From contig NZ_AULL01000018.1 of assembly GCF_000422265.1 (NCBI RefSeq), forward strand, positions 92,057 through 156,056: DNA of 64,000 nucleotides, given 5' to 3'. A model generated the notes under the pieces. It did not search any database. It worked only from the letters and a program-made list of their open reading frames with translations, and had not been told where the DNA came from. The stretch's first letter is position 1. Every line of letters starts with the position of its first letter. The stretch comes from Kaistella palustris DSM 21579. GTDB taxonomy: Bacteria; Bacteroidota; Bacteroidia; Flavobacteriales; Weeksellaceae. The translations under genes were made by a program, and so were the position numbers. Shown here in pieces: positions 1 through 8,927 of the stretch.

Positions 1-33
1 CGTGCACTGTAAGATCATTGATTACTCATAATC

Positions 34-450
34 ATGTGGTGGATTTACGCTTTACTTTCCGCAGTTTTTGCGGCACTAACCGCGATTTTTGCGAAAGTCG
101 GCGTAGAAAATGTCAATTCAAATTTAGCGACTGCCATTCGAACAGTTGTTGTATTAGTCATGATTTGGATGATTGTTTTCTTTCGGAATGAGTATAAATC
201 AATCGGCGAATTATCTTCCCGAAATTGGATTTTTCTCACCATCTCAGGATTTGCAACCGGACTTTCGTGGATCTTCTATTTTAAAGCCTTGCAAATGGGC
301 GAAGTTTCAAAAGTCGCGGGAATCGACAAACTCAGCCTGGCTTTAACAATCATATTCGCCGTCGTATTTTTGGGCGAAACTTTAACGTGGAAAACTGCAG
401 TGGGAGCTGTATTAATCATCGCGGGAACTGTATTTTTAATCTGGAAATAA
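34..450 (+). CDS. Half-size EamA-family (DMT) transporter
   Basis: A 138-residue, very hydrophobic protein with about five membrane helices, matching one EamA/DMT repeat rather than the usual two (about 300 residues). It opens with a helix starting MWWIYALLSAVFAAL. Its last helix includes VFLGETLTW, the typical end-of-repeat motif in which the conserved E follows a helix. Half-size EamA proteins are thought to work as dimers moving small metabolites across the inner membrane; the substrate cannot be read from sequence. It begins at an ATG at the window edge, so its upstream context is unknown. Family assignment is fairly sure, substrate unknown. Confidence 0.85.
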   Translation: MWWIYALLSAVFAALTAIFAKVGVENVNSNLATAIRTVVVLVMIWMIVFFRNEYKSIGELSSRNWIFLTISGFATGLSWIFYFKALQMGEVSKVAGIDKLSLALTIIFAVVFLGETLTWKTAVGAVLIIAGTVFLIWK

Positions 451-652
451 CATTCATATTAACCGATGAATGAGGAAAATTTCCTCAAAGATCCAAGGTC
501 ACGCGCCGCTTTATCTTGAATTTTTCTAAATACATTACAATCCACTAATCTTAATTGTAAAAAAAATCCTTCGCCACCTGTTTCACTGAAACAAAAATTT
601 TCGTAACATTGCAATTCTAAAATCCAGAATTTAATCCGGAATTTTAGAAAAC

Positions 653-726
653 GGGGGATTAGCTCATCTGGCTAGAGCGTTTGACTGGCAGTCAAGAGGT
701 GGTCGGTTCGATCCCGATATCCTCCA
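653..726 (+). tRNA. tRNA-Ala (anticodon GGC)
   Basis: A complete cloverleaf is visible. Acceptor arms GGGGGAT and ATCCTCC pair fully and include the G3-U70 wobble that marks alanine tRNAs. The anticodon stem TTTGA/TCAAG closes the loop CTGGCAG, giving anticodon GGC (reads GCC). The T-arm carries GGTTCGATCC and the discriminator is A726. The following bases are CAA, so the CCA end appears not to be encoded. Confidence 0.96.
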
Positions 727-727
727 C

Positions 728-758
728 AACCACTTATCATCGGGTAAGTGGTTTTTTT
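728..758 (+). terminator. Rho-independent terminator after tRNA-Ala
   Basis: A 9-bp stem (AACCACTTA with TAAGTGGTT) around an 8-base loop is followed by a run of T. It starts two bases after the tRNA and should end its transcript. Confidence 0.85.
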
Positions 759-831
759 ATATCTTATAATGTTTCCGCAAGTTTCGCCATCAGATTTTTT
801 TGGGCGCACATTTCCACCCTCCGTTCCCAAT

Positions 832-865
832 CTTTTTTGTGCTTTCTGATGAAAGCACAAAAAAG
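832..865. repeat. Perfect 15-bp inverted repeat (intergenic hairpin module)
   Basis: CTTTTTTGTGCTTTC and its exact complement GAAAGCACAAAAAAG flank a TGAT loop. The arms sit inside a larger imperfect symmetry: GGGCGCACATTTCCACC on the left and TTTCCACTCAGGGTGGGGCGCG on the right (about 800-892). It contains no credible gene. It resembles other hairpin modules in this window near 44640, 45940 and 23400. Together with the tRNA and the short repeat at 1027 it fills the gene-poor stretch 727-1215. Confidence 0.7.
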
Positions 866-1026
866 GATTTCCACTCAGGGTGGGGCGCGATTTACGGTTT
901 GTGCGGTTAACTGTGTTTATGGAAAGAGATCCTGTAAAATAAATCTTCTTTTAGAATTCCCACCATTTGATTAATTTCCAGGTTAACCATTCCGAAACCC
1001 TGATGTTTTCTTTCCTGAACTCCAGG

Positions 1027-1040
1027 ACTCCGTTAGGAGG
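1027..1040. repeat. Short CTCC-GTTA-GGAG hairpin
   Basis: ACTCCGTTAGGAGG is a small hairpin of the kind scattered between genes in many Bacteroidota genomes. Only one copy was noticed here, so the repeat status is inference. Confidence 0.35.
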
Positions 1041-1172
1041 TATTTTTATCTGTCGCGCAATACTACAACATTAAGAAAACTGATTAAATATCGGCGTACT
1101 CTTTTTCTCATTTTCAACTCTTTAATTAAAAGCAGAAAGTCTTTTCCATTTCAGATTGGTTTAAAAATTGCG

Positions 1173-1180
1173 TATTTTTG
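1173..1180 (+). promoter_or_regulatory. Candidate -7 box (TAnnTTTG) for uvrA
   Basis: TATTTTTG matches the Bacteroidota -7 consensus 35 bases before the uvrA ATG. No well-spaced -33 TTG was found; a TTGG lies only 14 bases upstream. Confidence 0.45.
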
Positions 1181-1215
1181 TAAAATTCCGAAAATTCAAA
1201 ATTCGGTACTTATCT

Positions 1216-4050
1216 ATGACTGATCCCAAAGAATATATCGAGGTTTACGGCGCCCGTGAACACAATTTAAAAAACATTAACGTAAAGATTCCCCGCAACG
1301 AACTTGTGGTAATTACCGGTATTTCCGGCAGTGGGAAATCATCCCTGGCTTTCGATACCATTTTTGCCGAAGGACAAAGGCGTTACATTGAAACCTTCTC
1401 TGCTTACGCCCGCCAGTTCCTCGGCGGCTTGGAGCGGCCGGATGTGGACAAGATCGATGGACTTTCGCCGGTAATCGCTATAGAGCAGAAAACCACAAAT
1501 AAAAATCCACGTTCCACCGTGGGAACAGTGACAGAACTGTACGACTTTCTGCGTCTTCTCTTCGCCCGGGTTTCCGATGCGTATTCCTCAACGACCGGTA
1601 AAAAACTGGTGAGTTATACCGAAGATCAGATCCTGGAAACCATCAAGGAAAACTATAAAACCGAAAAGATCATGCTGCTGGCTCCTGTTGTCCGTTCCCG
1701 GAAAGGCCATTACCACGAACTTTTTATACAGATGGCCAAAAAAGGTTACGGTCAGGCACGGATCGACGGTGAACTTCAGGATATTGAATATGATCTGAAA
1801 CTCGACCGCTACAAAACCCACGATATCGATATCGTGATCGACCGCTGGATCATGGGCGAAAACGCTTCCGAAAACCGCATGGAAAAATCGATGAAAACGG
1901 CACTTCAAATGGGTGAAGGACTCATCGGGATTCAAAAGCTCGGCAGTACGGAAATTGAATACTTCTCGAAAAATCTGATGGATGCCGAAACGGGACATTC
2001 GCTTGCATTGCCGGAGCCCAACAGCTTTTCCTTTAATTCACCCAAAGGCAGTTGCCCTTACTGTAAAGGTTTGGGAACGGTAAAAAAAGTAAATACAGAT
2101 TACTTTGTAGAGAATCCAAAACTATCGATCAATCAGGGAGCTTTAAAACCTTTAGAGGATCTTAAATCAAACAAATGGATCCTCGGCCAGATCAAAAATA
2201 TTCTGGAGATCTTTGGTTTGGGTTTAGCGACTCCGTTTAAAGATATTCCACAGGAAGCACTCGAATATATTTACGATGGCTGCCACAGGGAATTTAATAA
2301 AGATCTGAAATATGCCGGCATAACCAAAAAGATAAAAGTGAGTTTCGATGGCCTTGTGCCGATCATAAACGATATGATCGAAGAGAGGGAAAGCTACGAC
2401 GCAATTCTGCTCGAGCGGCATTTTACAACTGAAGAGACCTGCCCCGAATGTAAAGGGACACGCCTTCAGCCTTCAAGTTTAAGTTTCAAAATTGACGGTA
2501 AAAATATTGCAGAGATCAACGCTTTGCCTTTATTGGAACTGAAAGAATGGCTGATTGATATCGAAGACAAGTTCAGTCCGAAAAATAAAATAATTGCCCA
2601 CGAAATACTGAAAGAGATTAAAACCCGGCTCCAGTTTCTGCTTGATGTAGGACTGGAGTATCTGAGTCTGAGCCGCAGTTCGCGCACGCTTTCAGGAGGG
2701 GAATCCCAGCGGATCCGCCTCGCGACACAAATCGGCTCGCAACTTGTAAATGTGCTCTATATTTTAGATGAACCGTCGATCGGCCTGCACCAGCGGGACA
2801 ATGAGCGGCTGATCCGTTCGCTGAAAAATTTGCGGGATATAGGCAATTCTGTGATTGTAGTGGAGCACGATAAAGATATGATTCTGGAAGCTGATGAGGT
2901 TTTAGATATTGGTCCCCGTGCAGGGAAATTCGGCGGCGAAGTGCTTTGGCAGGGTACGCCAACCGAACTGTTAAAAGCCGAAACCATTACTGCAGATTAT
3001 ATTACAGGCAAACGCCGTATTGAAGTTCCCGCGCAGCGCCGCGAAGGAAGCGGAAAATGTATCGTTTTGAAAGGTGCCACAGGAAATAACCTGAAAAATG
3101 TTACCGTAGAAATTCCGTTGGGTAAACTCGTGGTTGTAACCGGGCTCTCCGGCAGCGGAAAATCATCCCTGATCAACGGCACACTGTATCCGATCCTTAA
3201 CCGGTATTTCTACAGAAGTGTGCAGGAACCTTTACCCTATAAAAAGATCGAAGGCATTGATAACATCGACAAAATTGTAGATGTGGATCAAACGCCAATC
3301 GGTCGCACACCGCGCTCAAATCCCACTACATATACGGGAATGTTCACGGATATCCGGAACCTGTTTGCCGAACTTCCCGAATCAAAAATTCGCGGTTATA
3401 AGGCGGGTAGATTTTCCTTTAATGTAAAAGGCGGCCGCTGTGAAACCTGTCAGGGTGGTGGGCTGAAGGTGATTGAAATGAATTTTCTTCCTGATGTCTA
3501 CGTGCATTGCGAAACCTGCAACGGCAAACGGTTCAACCGCGAAACGCTTGAAGTTCGCTACAAAGGAAAATCTATTTCCGATGTACTGGAAATGACGATT
3601 GATGAAGCAACAGAATTTTTTCAGCCGATCCCCAAAATTTATATGCGTGTAAAGACGATGCAGGATGTAGGTTTAGGTTATATCACTTTAGGCCAGCAAA
3701 GTACCACGCTGAGTGGAGGTGAGGCGCAGAGAATTAAACTTGCGGCAGAACTGTCGAAAAGGCAAACCGGCAATACGCTTTATATTTTAGATGAACCGAC
3801 CACAGGCCTCCACTTTGAGGATGTAAAGATTCTGATGGAAGCAATAAACAAGCTAGTAGATCTGGGTAATTCATTTATCATTATCGAACATAATCTGGAC
3901 GTTATAAAAATGGCAGATCATATTATAGATATTGGTCCGGAAGGTGGTAAACATGGCGGCGAAATCGTAGCGAAAGGAACACCCGAAACCGTGGCGAAAT
4001 CGAAAAAAAGTCTGACTGCCAAATTCCTGAAACGCGAACTCGAAAGTTAA
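1216..4050 (+). CDS. uvrA: Excinuclease ABC subunit A (UvrA)
   Basis: Damage-recognition ATPase of nucleotide excision repair, which forms UvrA2-UvrB complexes and loads UvrB at lesions. The 944-residue protein shows both ABC modules: Walker [10 protein letters not shown] at residues 35-43 and GLSGSGKSS in the second half, signatures LSGGESQR and LSGGEAQR, and paired LDEP Walker B motifs. Zinc-finger cysteines are present (CPYC and CPEC in the first half, CETC...CETC in the second). Length is normal. The frame is open 48 bases further upstream, but ATG at 1216 begins the conserved [13 protein letters not shown] region. A TATTTTTG box lies about 35 bases before it. Confidence 0.98.
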   Translation: MTDPKEYIEVYGAREHNLKNINVKIPRNELVVITGISGSGKSSLAFDTIFAEGQRRYIETFSAYARQFLGGLERPDVDKIDGLSPVIAIEQKTTNKNPRSTVGTVTELYDFLRLLFARVSDAYSSTTGKKLVSYTEDQILETIKENYKTEKIMLLAPVVRSRKGHYHELFIQMAKKGYGQARIDGELQDIEYDLKLDRYKTHDIDIVIDRWIMGENASENRMEKSMKTALQMGEGLIGIQKLGSTEIEYFSKNLMDAETGHSLALPEPNSFSFNSPKGSCPYCKGLGTVKKVNTDYFVENPKLSINQGALKPLEDLKSNKWILGQIKNILEIFGLGLATPFKDIPQEALEYIYDGCHREFNKDLKYAGITKKIKVSFDGLVPIINDMIEERESYDAILLERHFTTEETCPECKGTRLQPSSLSFKIDGKNIAEINALPLLELKEWLIDIEDKFSPKNKIIAHEILKEIKTRLQFLLDVGLEYLSLSRSSRTLSGGESQRIRLATQIGSQLVNVLYILDEPSIGLHQRDNERLIRSLKNLRDIGNSVIVVEHDKDMILEADEVLDIGPRAGKFGGEVLWQGTPTELLKAETITADYITGKRRIEVPAQRREGSGKCIVLKGATGNNLKNVTVEIPLGKLVVVTGLSGSGKSSLINGTLYPILNRYFYRSVQEPLPYKKIEGIDNIDKIVDVDQTPIGRTPRSNPTTYTGMFTDIRNLFAELPESKIRGYKAGRFSFNVKGGRCETCQGGGLKVIEMNFLPDVYVHCETCNGKRFNRETLEVRYKGKSISDVLEMTIDEATEFFQPIPKIYMRVKTMQDVGLGYITLGQQSTTLSGGEAQRIKLAAELSKRQTGNTLYILDEPTTGLHFEDVKILMEAINKLVDLGNSFIIIEHNLDVIKMADHIIDIGPEGGKHGGEIVAKGTPETVAKSKKSLTAKFLKRELES

Positions 4051-4084
4051 TATTCACTTTTTGAACCTCGATTTACAATAAACC

Positions 4085-4600
4085 ATGGAACCGTTACTTG
4101 AAATCAGTATACGCAGCCTTGCGGTATATCTTTTTATGATTTTCGCCCTGCGGATCTTTGGCAAAAACCAGCTTTCGCAGCTCAATGCTGCAGATGTGAT
4201 CTTGCTGCTATTGATTTCGAATGCGGTTCAGAATGCAATGGTCGGACCTGATACATCGCTCCAGGGCGGATTGGTGGCGGCCGGCATTTTATTTGTCGCC
4301 AACATGGTGCTGAAAAAGTTGATGTTTCGAAGTAAAAAAATCCAGAATCTGATCGAAGCTCAGCCGGAGATTCTGGTAAAAGACGGTATTGTTGACCTGC
4401 AGCTGATGAAAAAAGCCGAGATCACGGTGGATGAGCTTATTGAAACGATTCATGAGCACGGTCTGGAAAACGTAGAAAACGTAAGGCTTGCAATTCTAGA
4501 GTTTGATGGAAACATCAGCATTATATCCGAAAACGAAAATCATCAGACCAATTATTCGCATCATAAAAAGAAATTTCCAAGAAAATCGCATCATCTTTAA
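4085..4600 (+). CDS. DUF421 (YetF-like) membrane protein
   Basis: A 171-residue protein with about three N-terminal membrane helices (residues 1-85), including RIFGKNQLSQL, which matches the RxxGK[RK]Q pattern of DUF421/YetF proteins. A small cytoplasmic alpha/beta domain follows, with EILVKDG and ELIETIHEHG. The His/Lys-rich tail (HHKKKFPRKSHHL) is probably disordered. It starts 34 bases after uvrA and may be read through from it. The biochemical role of the family is not established. Confidence 0.85.
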   Translation: MEPLLEISIRSLAVYLFMIFALRIFGKNQLSQLNAADVILLLLISNAVQNAMVGPDTSLQGGLVAAGILFVANMVLKKLMFRSKKIQNLIEAQPEILVKDGIVDLQLMKKAEITVDELIETIHEHGLENVENVRLAILEFDGNISIISENENHQTNYSHHKKKFPRKSHHL

Positions 4601-4616
4601 TTAAAATAAGACAGGA

Positions 4617-5114
4617 ATGAACTACGAAATCCGGCCCATGTTATCTTCGGATATCAAAAGGGTGATTGAAATTTTTGAAGAAGGAATTGCAGGTGGCAAT
4701 GCGACCTTCGATCCACGCGCTCCCTCGGCGGACGAGTGGGAGCAGAAATATGTGAAATCCTGCCGCTGGGTTCTGGAAGATGAAACCGATGAAATAGTGG
4801 GTTGGGCCGCACTGCAACCTGTCAGCAATCGCGAATGCTTTCGCGGCGTGGCTGAAGTGAGTATTTATTTAACGGCAGATGTGCAGGGAAAAGGACTGGG
4901 CGCCATGCTTTTAAAAAAATTGATTACCGATAGTGAAGAACAAAATTTCTGGACCTTGCAGGCGGGGATTTTTCCTGAAAACCAGGCGAGCATTTCGGTA
5001 CACAAAAAACTTGGATTCCGTCTCGTCGGGAACCGTGAAAAAATCGGGCAGATGAATGGGCGCTGGCGCGATATCGCTTTTTTGGAACGCAGAAGCAAAA
5101 CGGTTGGTTTGTAA
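4617..5114 (+). CDS. GNAT N-acetyltransferase, phosphinothricin acetyltransferase-like
   Basis: A 165-residue GNAT protein. The acetyl-CoA loop is VQGKGLGAMLL (motif A). The N-terminal IFEEGIAGGNATF and WEQKYVKS and the central WAALQPVSNRECFRGVAEVSIYL are typical of the Pat/YncA branch, which acetylates phosphinothricin, methionine sulfoximine or related amino compounds. The family also contains members with other small-molecule substrates, so the substrate is inferred. It begins 16 bases after the DUF421 gene, probably in the same transcript. Confidence 0.88.
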   Translation: MNYEIRPMLSSDIKRVIEIFEEGIAGGNATFDPRAPSADEWEQKYVKSCRWVLEDETDEIVGWAALQPVSNRECFRGVAEVSIYLTADVQGKGLGAMLLKKLITDSEEQNFWTLQAGIFPENQASISVHKKLGFRLVGNREKIGQMNGRWRDIAFLERRSKTVGL

Positions 5115-5190
5115 CTTGCTGATATTCAGTGGTTATTTATTTTTTGGCATCATCATTGAGATAGATTAGGTAACCTTTAATATCAATACA

Positions 5191-5712
5191 ATGAAAAACG
5201 CATTTAAAATACTCACGCTTTCTGGATTAGGATTTGTACTGACTTCCTGTGGAGCGGCCAACGATCCTTACGGAAGCAATTATCCAAATAACTACCCCGC
5301 AAGTTACCCAAGCAACGGATCGGTGTACAGAACTGCAGACGGTACTATTTACAGACCGGGAGAAATCTACCGCGACAGAAACGGTAATGTATACCAAAAT
5401 GGCCAGGTAATTCGCAGAGATAATACTTATGGCAGACCGGGAGTTATCAGCCGAAATACAAACACCGTCTATTATCCGACCGCAAAAGCGCGGCGGCTGC
5501 CGCCGGGACAGGCAAAAAAAATCTACGGCGGAAACGCAAGAGATTACGCACCTGGTCAGGTTAAAAAAAGAAATAACAACAGTTACGACGGCCGATATCT
5601 AAAAAAAGATGACGACCGTAATTATAATAAAAACGGTGACCGGAAATTTGAAAAAGATAACAGAAAGAAAGGGTTTAAAAACCGAACTGGCAAGCGCAAC
5701 AGTGATGACTGA
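5191..5712 (+). CDS. Putative lipoprotein with tyrosine/asparagine-rich repeats
   Basis: A 173-residue predicted lipoprotein. A basic N-terminus and hydrophobic stretch lead to the lipobox LTSC (Cys at about residue 20), so it should be anchored to the envelope. The mature part is low-complexity, with short repeats of the type YRTADGTIYRPG and YRDRNGNVYQNG. The C-terminal half is rich in Lys, Arg, Asn and Asp. No enzymatic motif is visible and I do not recognise a function. It is closed by a strong hairpin terminator shared with the convergent redox operon. Confidence 0.75.
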   Translation: MKNAFKILTLSGLGFVLTSCGAANDPYGSNYPNNYPASYPSNGSVYRTADGTIYRPGEIYRDRNGNVYQNGQVIRRDNTYGRPGVISRNTNTVYYPTAKARRLPPGQAKKIYGGNARDYAPGQVKKRNNNSYDGRYLKKDDDRNYNKNGDRKFEKDNRKKGFKNRTGKRNSDD

Positions 5713-5717
5713 TCACA

Positions 5718-5751
5718 AAAAAAGCGGGATATTTAAATTCCCGCTTTTTCT
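5718..5751. terminator. Bidirectional terminator
   Basis: AAAGCGGGA and TCCCGCTTT form a stem around an A/T loop, flanked by A-run and T-run, so it can stop transcription from both the lipoprotein gene and the convergent redox operon. Confidence 0.85.
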
Positions 5752-5765
5752 TTGCTTATTAAGAC

Positions 5766-6014
5766 TTACTTATCAATAGATCCCAACACCTTTTGGGCAA
5801 AACCGTTCAATGCATCACGTTCTGCCATACCGGTTTTCACGCTTGCGTGTACTTCGAGCGCGCCGCAAATATTGGTGATCAGTTCGCCGGCAACATTCAG
5901 ATCTTCTTCAGTGGTTCCGCGGAATTCTGAAAAGGCTTCCAGAACTTCCAGCGTAGCCTCCAGATTTTCGGGAGTTTGCGTTTGATAAAGTTGTCTGATG
6001 ATAGGTAATTTCAT
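5766..6014 (-). CDS. DUF6952 family small protein
   Basis: An 82-residue soluble, all-helical protein (MKLPIIRQLYQT..., ELITNICGALEVHASVK). It is the last gene of the peroxiredoxin-thioredoxin operon. Its ATG overlaps the thioredoxin stop by one base (TAATG), indicating translational coupling. In Flavobacteriia this small family is known to accompany these two redox genes, but its role is undetermined. It has a single cysteine and no redox motif of its own. Confidence 0.8.
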   Translation of the reverse strand: MKLPIIRQLYQTQTPENLEATLEVLEAFSEFRGTTEEDLNVAGELITNICGALEVHASVKTGMAERDALNGFAQKVLGSIDK

Positions 6015-6322
6015 TATTTCAGTTCATTAAAAAGTTCAGTGAGGCTTTCTGCCTTATTTGTCTGCACCTGATTCAAAAGTTCACCGTTCTTAAAAACCGC
6101 AAAAGTTGGTAAGTTGTCTACCTTTGCAAGTTTGCGGCTTTCAGGTAACTTCTCGGCATCTACGTAATAGAAAGGGATCTCGTCGTTTTCTACCGCCAGT
6201 TTTTTGAATTTGGGTTTCATAATTCTGCAGTTTCCACACCATGTTGCACCATACTGTACCACAACCTTGGGGTTGCTGCTTACAATGTCCTGCAAAGTGT
6301 CTTCTGCCAGTTCAGTATACAT
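6014..6322 (-). CDS. Thioredoxin family protein
   Basis: A 102-residue single-domain thioredoxin. The active site is WCGNC (Cys29 and Cys32), with CGNC rather than CGPC. The cis-proline loop is NLPTFAVF. No signal peptide, so it is cytoplasmic. It sits 8 bases after the peroxiredoxin gene and is probably its dedicated reductant; that partnership is inference from the operon. Confidence 0.92.
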   Translation of the reverse strand: MYTELAEDTLQDIVSSNPKVVVQYGATWCGNCRIMKPKFKKLAVENDEIPFYYVDAEKLPESRKLAKVDNLPTFAVFKNGELLNQVQTNKAESLTELFNELK

Positions 6323-6330
6323 AATCCTTT

Positions 6331-6969
6331 TTAGTTTTGGTGGTTTGATAGATATTCGGCTGTGGATTCCCGGTTCGCTTTCATCGCATCTTTACCTTCT
6401 TCCCAGTTTGCGGGACAAACTTCGCCGTGTTTCTGCACGTGCGTATATGCATCGATCAGTCTAAGATATTCTTTTACGTTTCTGCCCAGTGGCATATCAT
6501 TTACAGATTCGTGGAAGATCTTTCCGGTCTCATCGATCAGATAAGTGGCGCGGTAAGTTACGTTGGAACCTGTATAATTCTCGTTTCCTTCTTCATCGTA
6601 TTCAAAATCCTGATCTACAATTCCAAGGATATTTGCAAGCTGTCTGTGCGTATCAGCAAGGATCGGGTAAGTTACACCCTCGATGCCTCCGTTGTCTTTT
6701 GGTGTATTTAACCAGGCAAAATGTACTTCGTTGGAGTCGCAAGATGCACCGATAATTTTAGTATTTCTTTTTTCAAATTCCGGCAAAGCCTCCTGAAATG
6801 CGTGAAGTTCCGTAGGGCATACAAAAGTGAAATCGTTAGGATACCAGAAGAGAAGAATCTTCTGCTCGTTTTTAGTGCTCTCTTCAAAGATGTTAATTTT
6901 TAAATCGTCACCCATTTCGCTCATGGCGTCGATGGCTACATTTGGGAATTTTTTTCCTACTAATGACAT
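6331..6969 (-). CDS. Typical 2-Cys peroxiredoxin (AhpC/Prx1 type)
   Basis: Reduces hydrogen peroxide and organic peroxides in the cytoplasm. The 212-residue protein has the peroxidatic Cys51 in FVCPTE and the resolving Cys185 in GEVCPANW. The frame extends 17 codons further upstream, but the ATG at 6969 begins the conserved MSLVGKKFPN and the -7 box lies between. It is first gene of an operon with thioredoxin and DUF6952, which would regenerate it. No OxyR-type site could be recognised. Confidence 0.96.
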   Translation of the reverse strand: MSLVGKKFPNVAIDAMSEMGDDLKINIFEESTKNEQKILLFWYPNDFTFVCPTELHAFQEALPEFEKRNTKIIGASCDSNEVHFAWLNTPKDNGGIEGVTYPILADTHRQLANILGIVDQDFEYDEEGNENYTGSNVTYRATYLIDETGKIFHESVNDMPLGRNVKEYLRLIDAYTHVQKHGEVCPANWEEGKDAMKANRESTAEYLSNHQN

Positions 6970-6997
6970 AATATTGTTGTTTTTAAAATTTCTTATG

Positions 6998-7005
6998 CAA
7001 AGATA
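6998..7005 (-). promoter_or_regulatory. -7 box (TATCTTTG) of the peroxiredoxin operon
   Basis: On the minus strand TATCTTTG matches TAnnTTTG, 28 bases before the peroxiredoxin ATG. It excludes the longer reading frame as a realistic start. Confidence 0.6.
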
Positions 7006-7206
7006 GCAAGCCTTCATCAATCACGAAAGCATTATCGATTTATAAAATCTATTGTGGTAAAATGTGCGATTTTCTGAAAATGGAATTTTATCATTTAAAA
7101 GAGAAGATTTTAATTACCCTTTATATGCGGTTTAAAAAGCCGGCGATTTTATATTTAATTCCGCAAACCGGTTTTATTTGTAACTTCACGCTGTAAATTA
7201 TTTTTT

Positions 7207-7689
7207 ATGAAAAAAATTCTCCTGATCTTACTGGTTGCATTTATCCTGATTCAGTTTTTCCAGATCGATAAAAATAATCCGGCTCCCACGCCGCAGCTCG
7301 ATTTTTTAAAAATTAAAGATACGCCGGAAAGTACCGCAAATTTAATTAGAAATGGTTGCTATGACTGCCACAGCAATGAAAGTAAATATCCCTGGTACGC
7401 TAATTTGCAACCGGTAGGCTGGTTTTTGAAAGATCATATTGAAGAAGGACGCAAAGAATTAAATTTTTCAACCTTTGCTACGAATCCAGCCAAAAGGCAG
7501 GCACATAAGCTTTCTGAAGTGCAGGAAATGATTGAAAATGGCAAAATGCCTTTGGATTCCTACGTCTTGGGACATCCGGAAGCCAAGTTTTCAGCGGCTC
7601 AGAAACAGGAGATCATTCAGTATTTTAAACTTATTGAAGCCGATATCCGCCGCAGCCACAATTTACCGCCCGATGCAAAGAAGAAATAA
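7207..7689 (+). CDS. Haem-binding domain protein (Haem_bd, cytochrome-like)
   Basis: A 160-residue protein with an N-terminal signal/anchor helix (KKILLILLVAFILIQFF) and one c-type haem motif CYDCH at about residues 52-56. The motif is followed by SNESKYPWYANLQPVGW, typical of the Haem_bd family of Bacteroidota. It is predicted periplasmic and membrane-tethered. Its redox partner is unknown. The DCC oxidoreductase gene follows after about 40 bases. Confidence 0.88.
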   Translation: MKKILLILLVAFILIQFFQIDKNNPAPTPQLDFLKIKDTPESTANLIRNGCYDCHSNESKYPWYANLQPVGWFLKDHIEEGRKELNFSTFATNPAKRQAHKLSEVQEMIENGKMPLDSYVLGHPEAKFSAAQKQEIIQYFKLIEADIRRSHNLPPDAKKK

Positions 7690-7727
7690 CTTAATAACCA
7701 GGTTCATACTTGCAGAAAATATTTAAA

Positions 7728-8132
7728 ATGACAGATTCCTCAAAATATTATGTCTTCTACGATGGCGACTGTGGTTTCTGTAATCATTGGGTGGAGTGGA
7801 TCCTGAAAAATGACCGGAATGATCAGTTTCTTTTTGCCTCGCTACAATCAGATTTTGGCCAAAATTTCCTCAATGATCGCAACCTTGAGGCCGGAAATTT
7901 AAGCACCCTTTATCTTTGGAAACCGAAATCATTTTACTTTAAAAAATCCCAGGCGGTCTTTGCGATTGCAAGAATTCTGGGTGGCAAGTTTGCGGTCCTT
8001 GGGAATCTCAACTTCTTTCCGCGCTTTTTAACGGATGCTGTATATGATTTGGTGGCTGCCAACCGCCAGAAACTTTACACCCAGAAATGTTTTCTTCCGA
8101 ATGAAAAACAGAAATCGAAATTCGTGGCGTAG
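7728..8132 (+). CDS. DCC-family thiol-disulfide oxidoreductase (DUF393)
   Basis: A 134-residue protein of the DCC family, named for the N-terminal D-x-x-C-x-x-C motif seen here as DGDCGFCN. Its second half (FPRFLTDAVYDLVAANR) fits the family. No signal peptide. A TTG 18 bases upstream is in frame, but ATG at 7728 gives the usual short N-terminus before YYVFYDGDCG. The thiol-disulfide role comes from the CxxC motif; the physiological substrate is unknown. Confidence 0.88.
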   Translation: MTDSSKYYVFYDGDCGFCNHWVEWILKNDRNDQFLFASLQSDFGQNFLNDRNLEAGNLSTLYLWKPKSFYFKKSQAVFAIARILGGKFAVLGNLNFFPRFLTDAVYDLVAANRQKLYTQKCFLPNEKQKSKFVA

Positions 8133-8263
8133 AATTTCAGCATTTGCAACCTGCATATTTAAACAATATTTTCGTTTTGGTACTTATTTTGTGACTTGCC
8201 TTCACTTCTCTTTTGGGGAAGAATGCGCACATCAGCACACCCAAAATACACCGAACAAATTCT

Positions 8264-8271
8264 TATATTTG
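8264..8271 (+). promoter_or_regulatory. -7 box (TATATTTG) placed 5 bases before the DUF4290 ATG
   Basis: TATATTTG matches TAnnTTTG and ends at 8271, five bases before ATG at 8277, so the transcript is expected to be leaderless or nearly so. Confidence 0.5.
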
Positions 8272-8276
8272 CACCC

Positions 8277-8927
8277 ATGGAATACAATACCCAAAGAACA
8301 CACCTTCACCTGCCGGAGTATGGCAGAATTATACAGCAGTTGGTAGAGCGCTGCAAAGAGCTCGAAACCAAAGAAGAACGCAACGAAATGGCTTTGGCGA
8401 TTGTTGATTTTATGGGTCAGCGCAATCCGCAACTCCGCGACGAAGAAAATTACAAGCATAAACTCTGGGACCATCTTTATATTCTCGCGAATTACGATCT
8501 GGATGTGGATTCACCTTATCCCTTCCCGACGGAAGAGGAACTGCACGTAAAACCTTCGCGCATGGAATATCCAAAGCTGCAGGGCGATTTTAAATTCTAC
8601 GGCAAAAGTATTCTGCAGCTCATCGACAAGGCGATTGAACTGGAAAGCGGTGACGAAAAAGATGCGCTGATTCAGGTTATCGCCAATAACATGAAGAAAT
8701 CTTATAATGTGTATAATAAAGAACACGTACAGGATGAAGTTATTTTCCGCCACCTGAAGGATCTTTCCCAGAACCGCCTGGATCTTACAGGTTTGGATTC
8801 ACTGGAAAAAAGTAAAATTTATTACGCTACTAACCGCAATAACAAGAACAATCCGAAAAATAATCAAAGCCAGAATGCCCAAAATAAAAAACGGAATTTC
8901 CACACCAATAATAAAAACCGAAAGTAA
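8277..8927 (+). CDS. DUF4290 family protein
   Basis: A 216-residue soluble protein of a Bacteroidota-specific family of unknown function (MEYNTQRTHLHLPEYGRIIQQLV, LVERCKELE, WDHLYILANYDLD). The C-terminal 30 residues are Asn/Lys-rich and probably disordered. An upstream in-frame extension exists, but ATG at 8277 starts the conserved region just after a -7 box. Its TAA directly abuts the murA ATG (TAAATG), so the two are surely co-transcribed. That suggests a link to cell-wall synthesis or growth, which is inference only. Confidence 0.85.
   Translation: MEYNTQRTHLHLPEYGRIIQQLVERCKELETKEERNEMALAIVDFMGQRNPQLRDEENYKHKLWDHLYILANYDLDVDSPYPFPTEEELHVKPSRMEYPKLQGDFKFYGKSILQLIDKAIELESGDEKDALIQVIANNMKKSYNVYNKEHVQDEVIFRHLKDLSQNRLDLTGLDSLEKSKIYYATNRNNKNNPKNNQSQNAQNKKRNFHTNNKNRK

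Noticed and set aside
681..974. 97-codon ORF across tRNA-Ala and the hairpin module
   Set aside because: It starts inside the tRNA and runs through its terminator and a perfect inverted repeat; no recognisable protein family.
1588..1998. Antisense ORFs within uvrA (also 2224-2421, 2618-2962, 2757-2987)
   Set aside because: Shadow frames opposite a complete UvrA with intact motifs.
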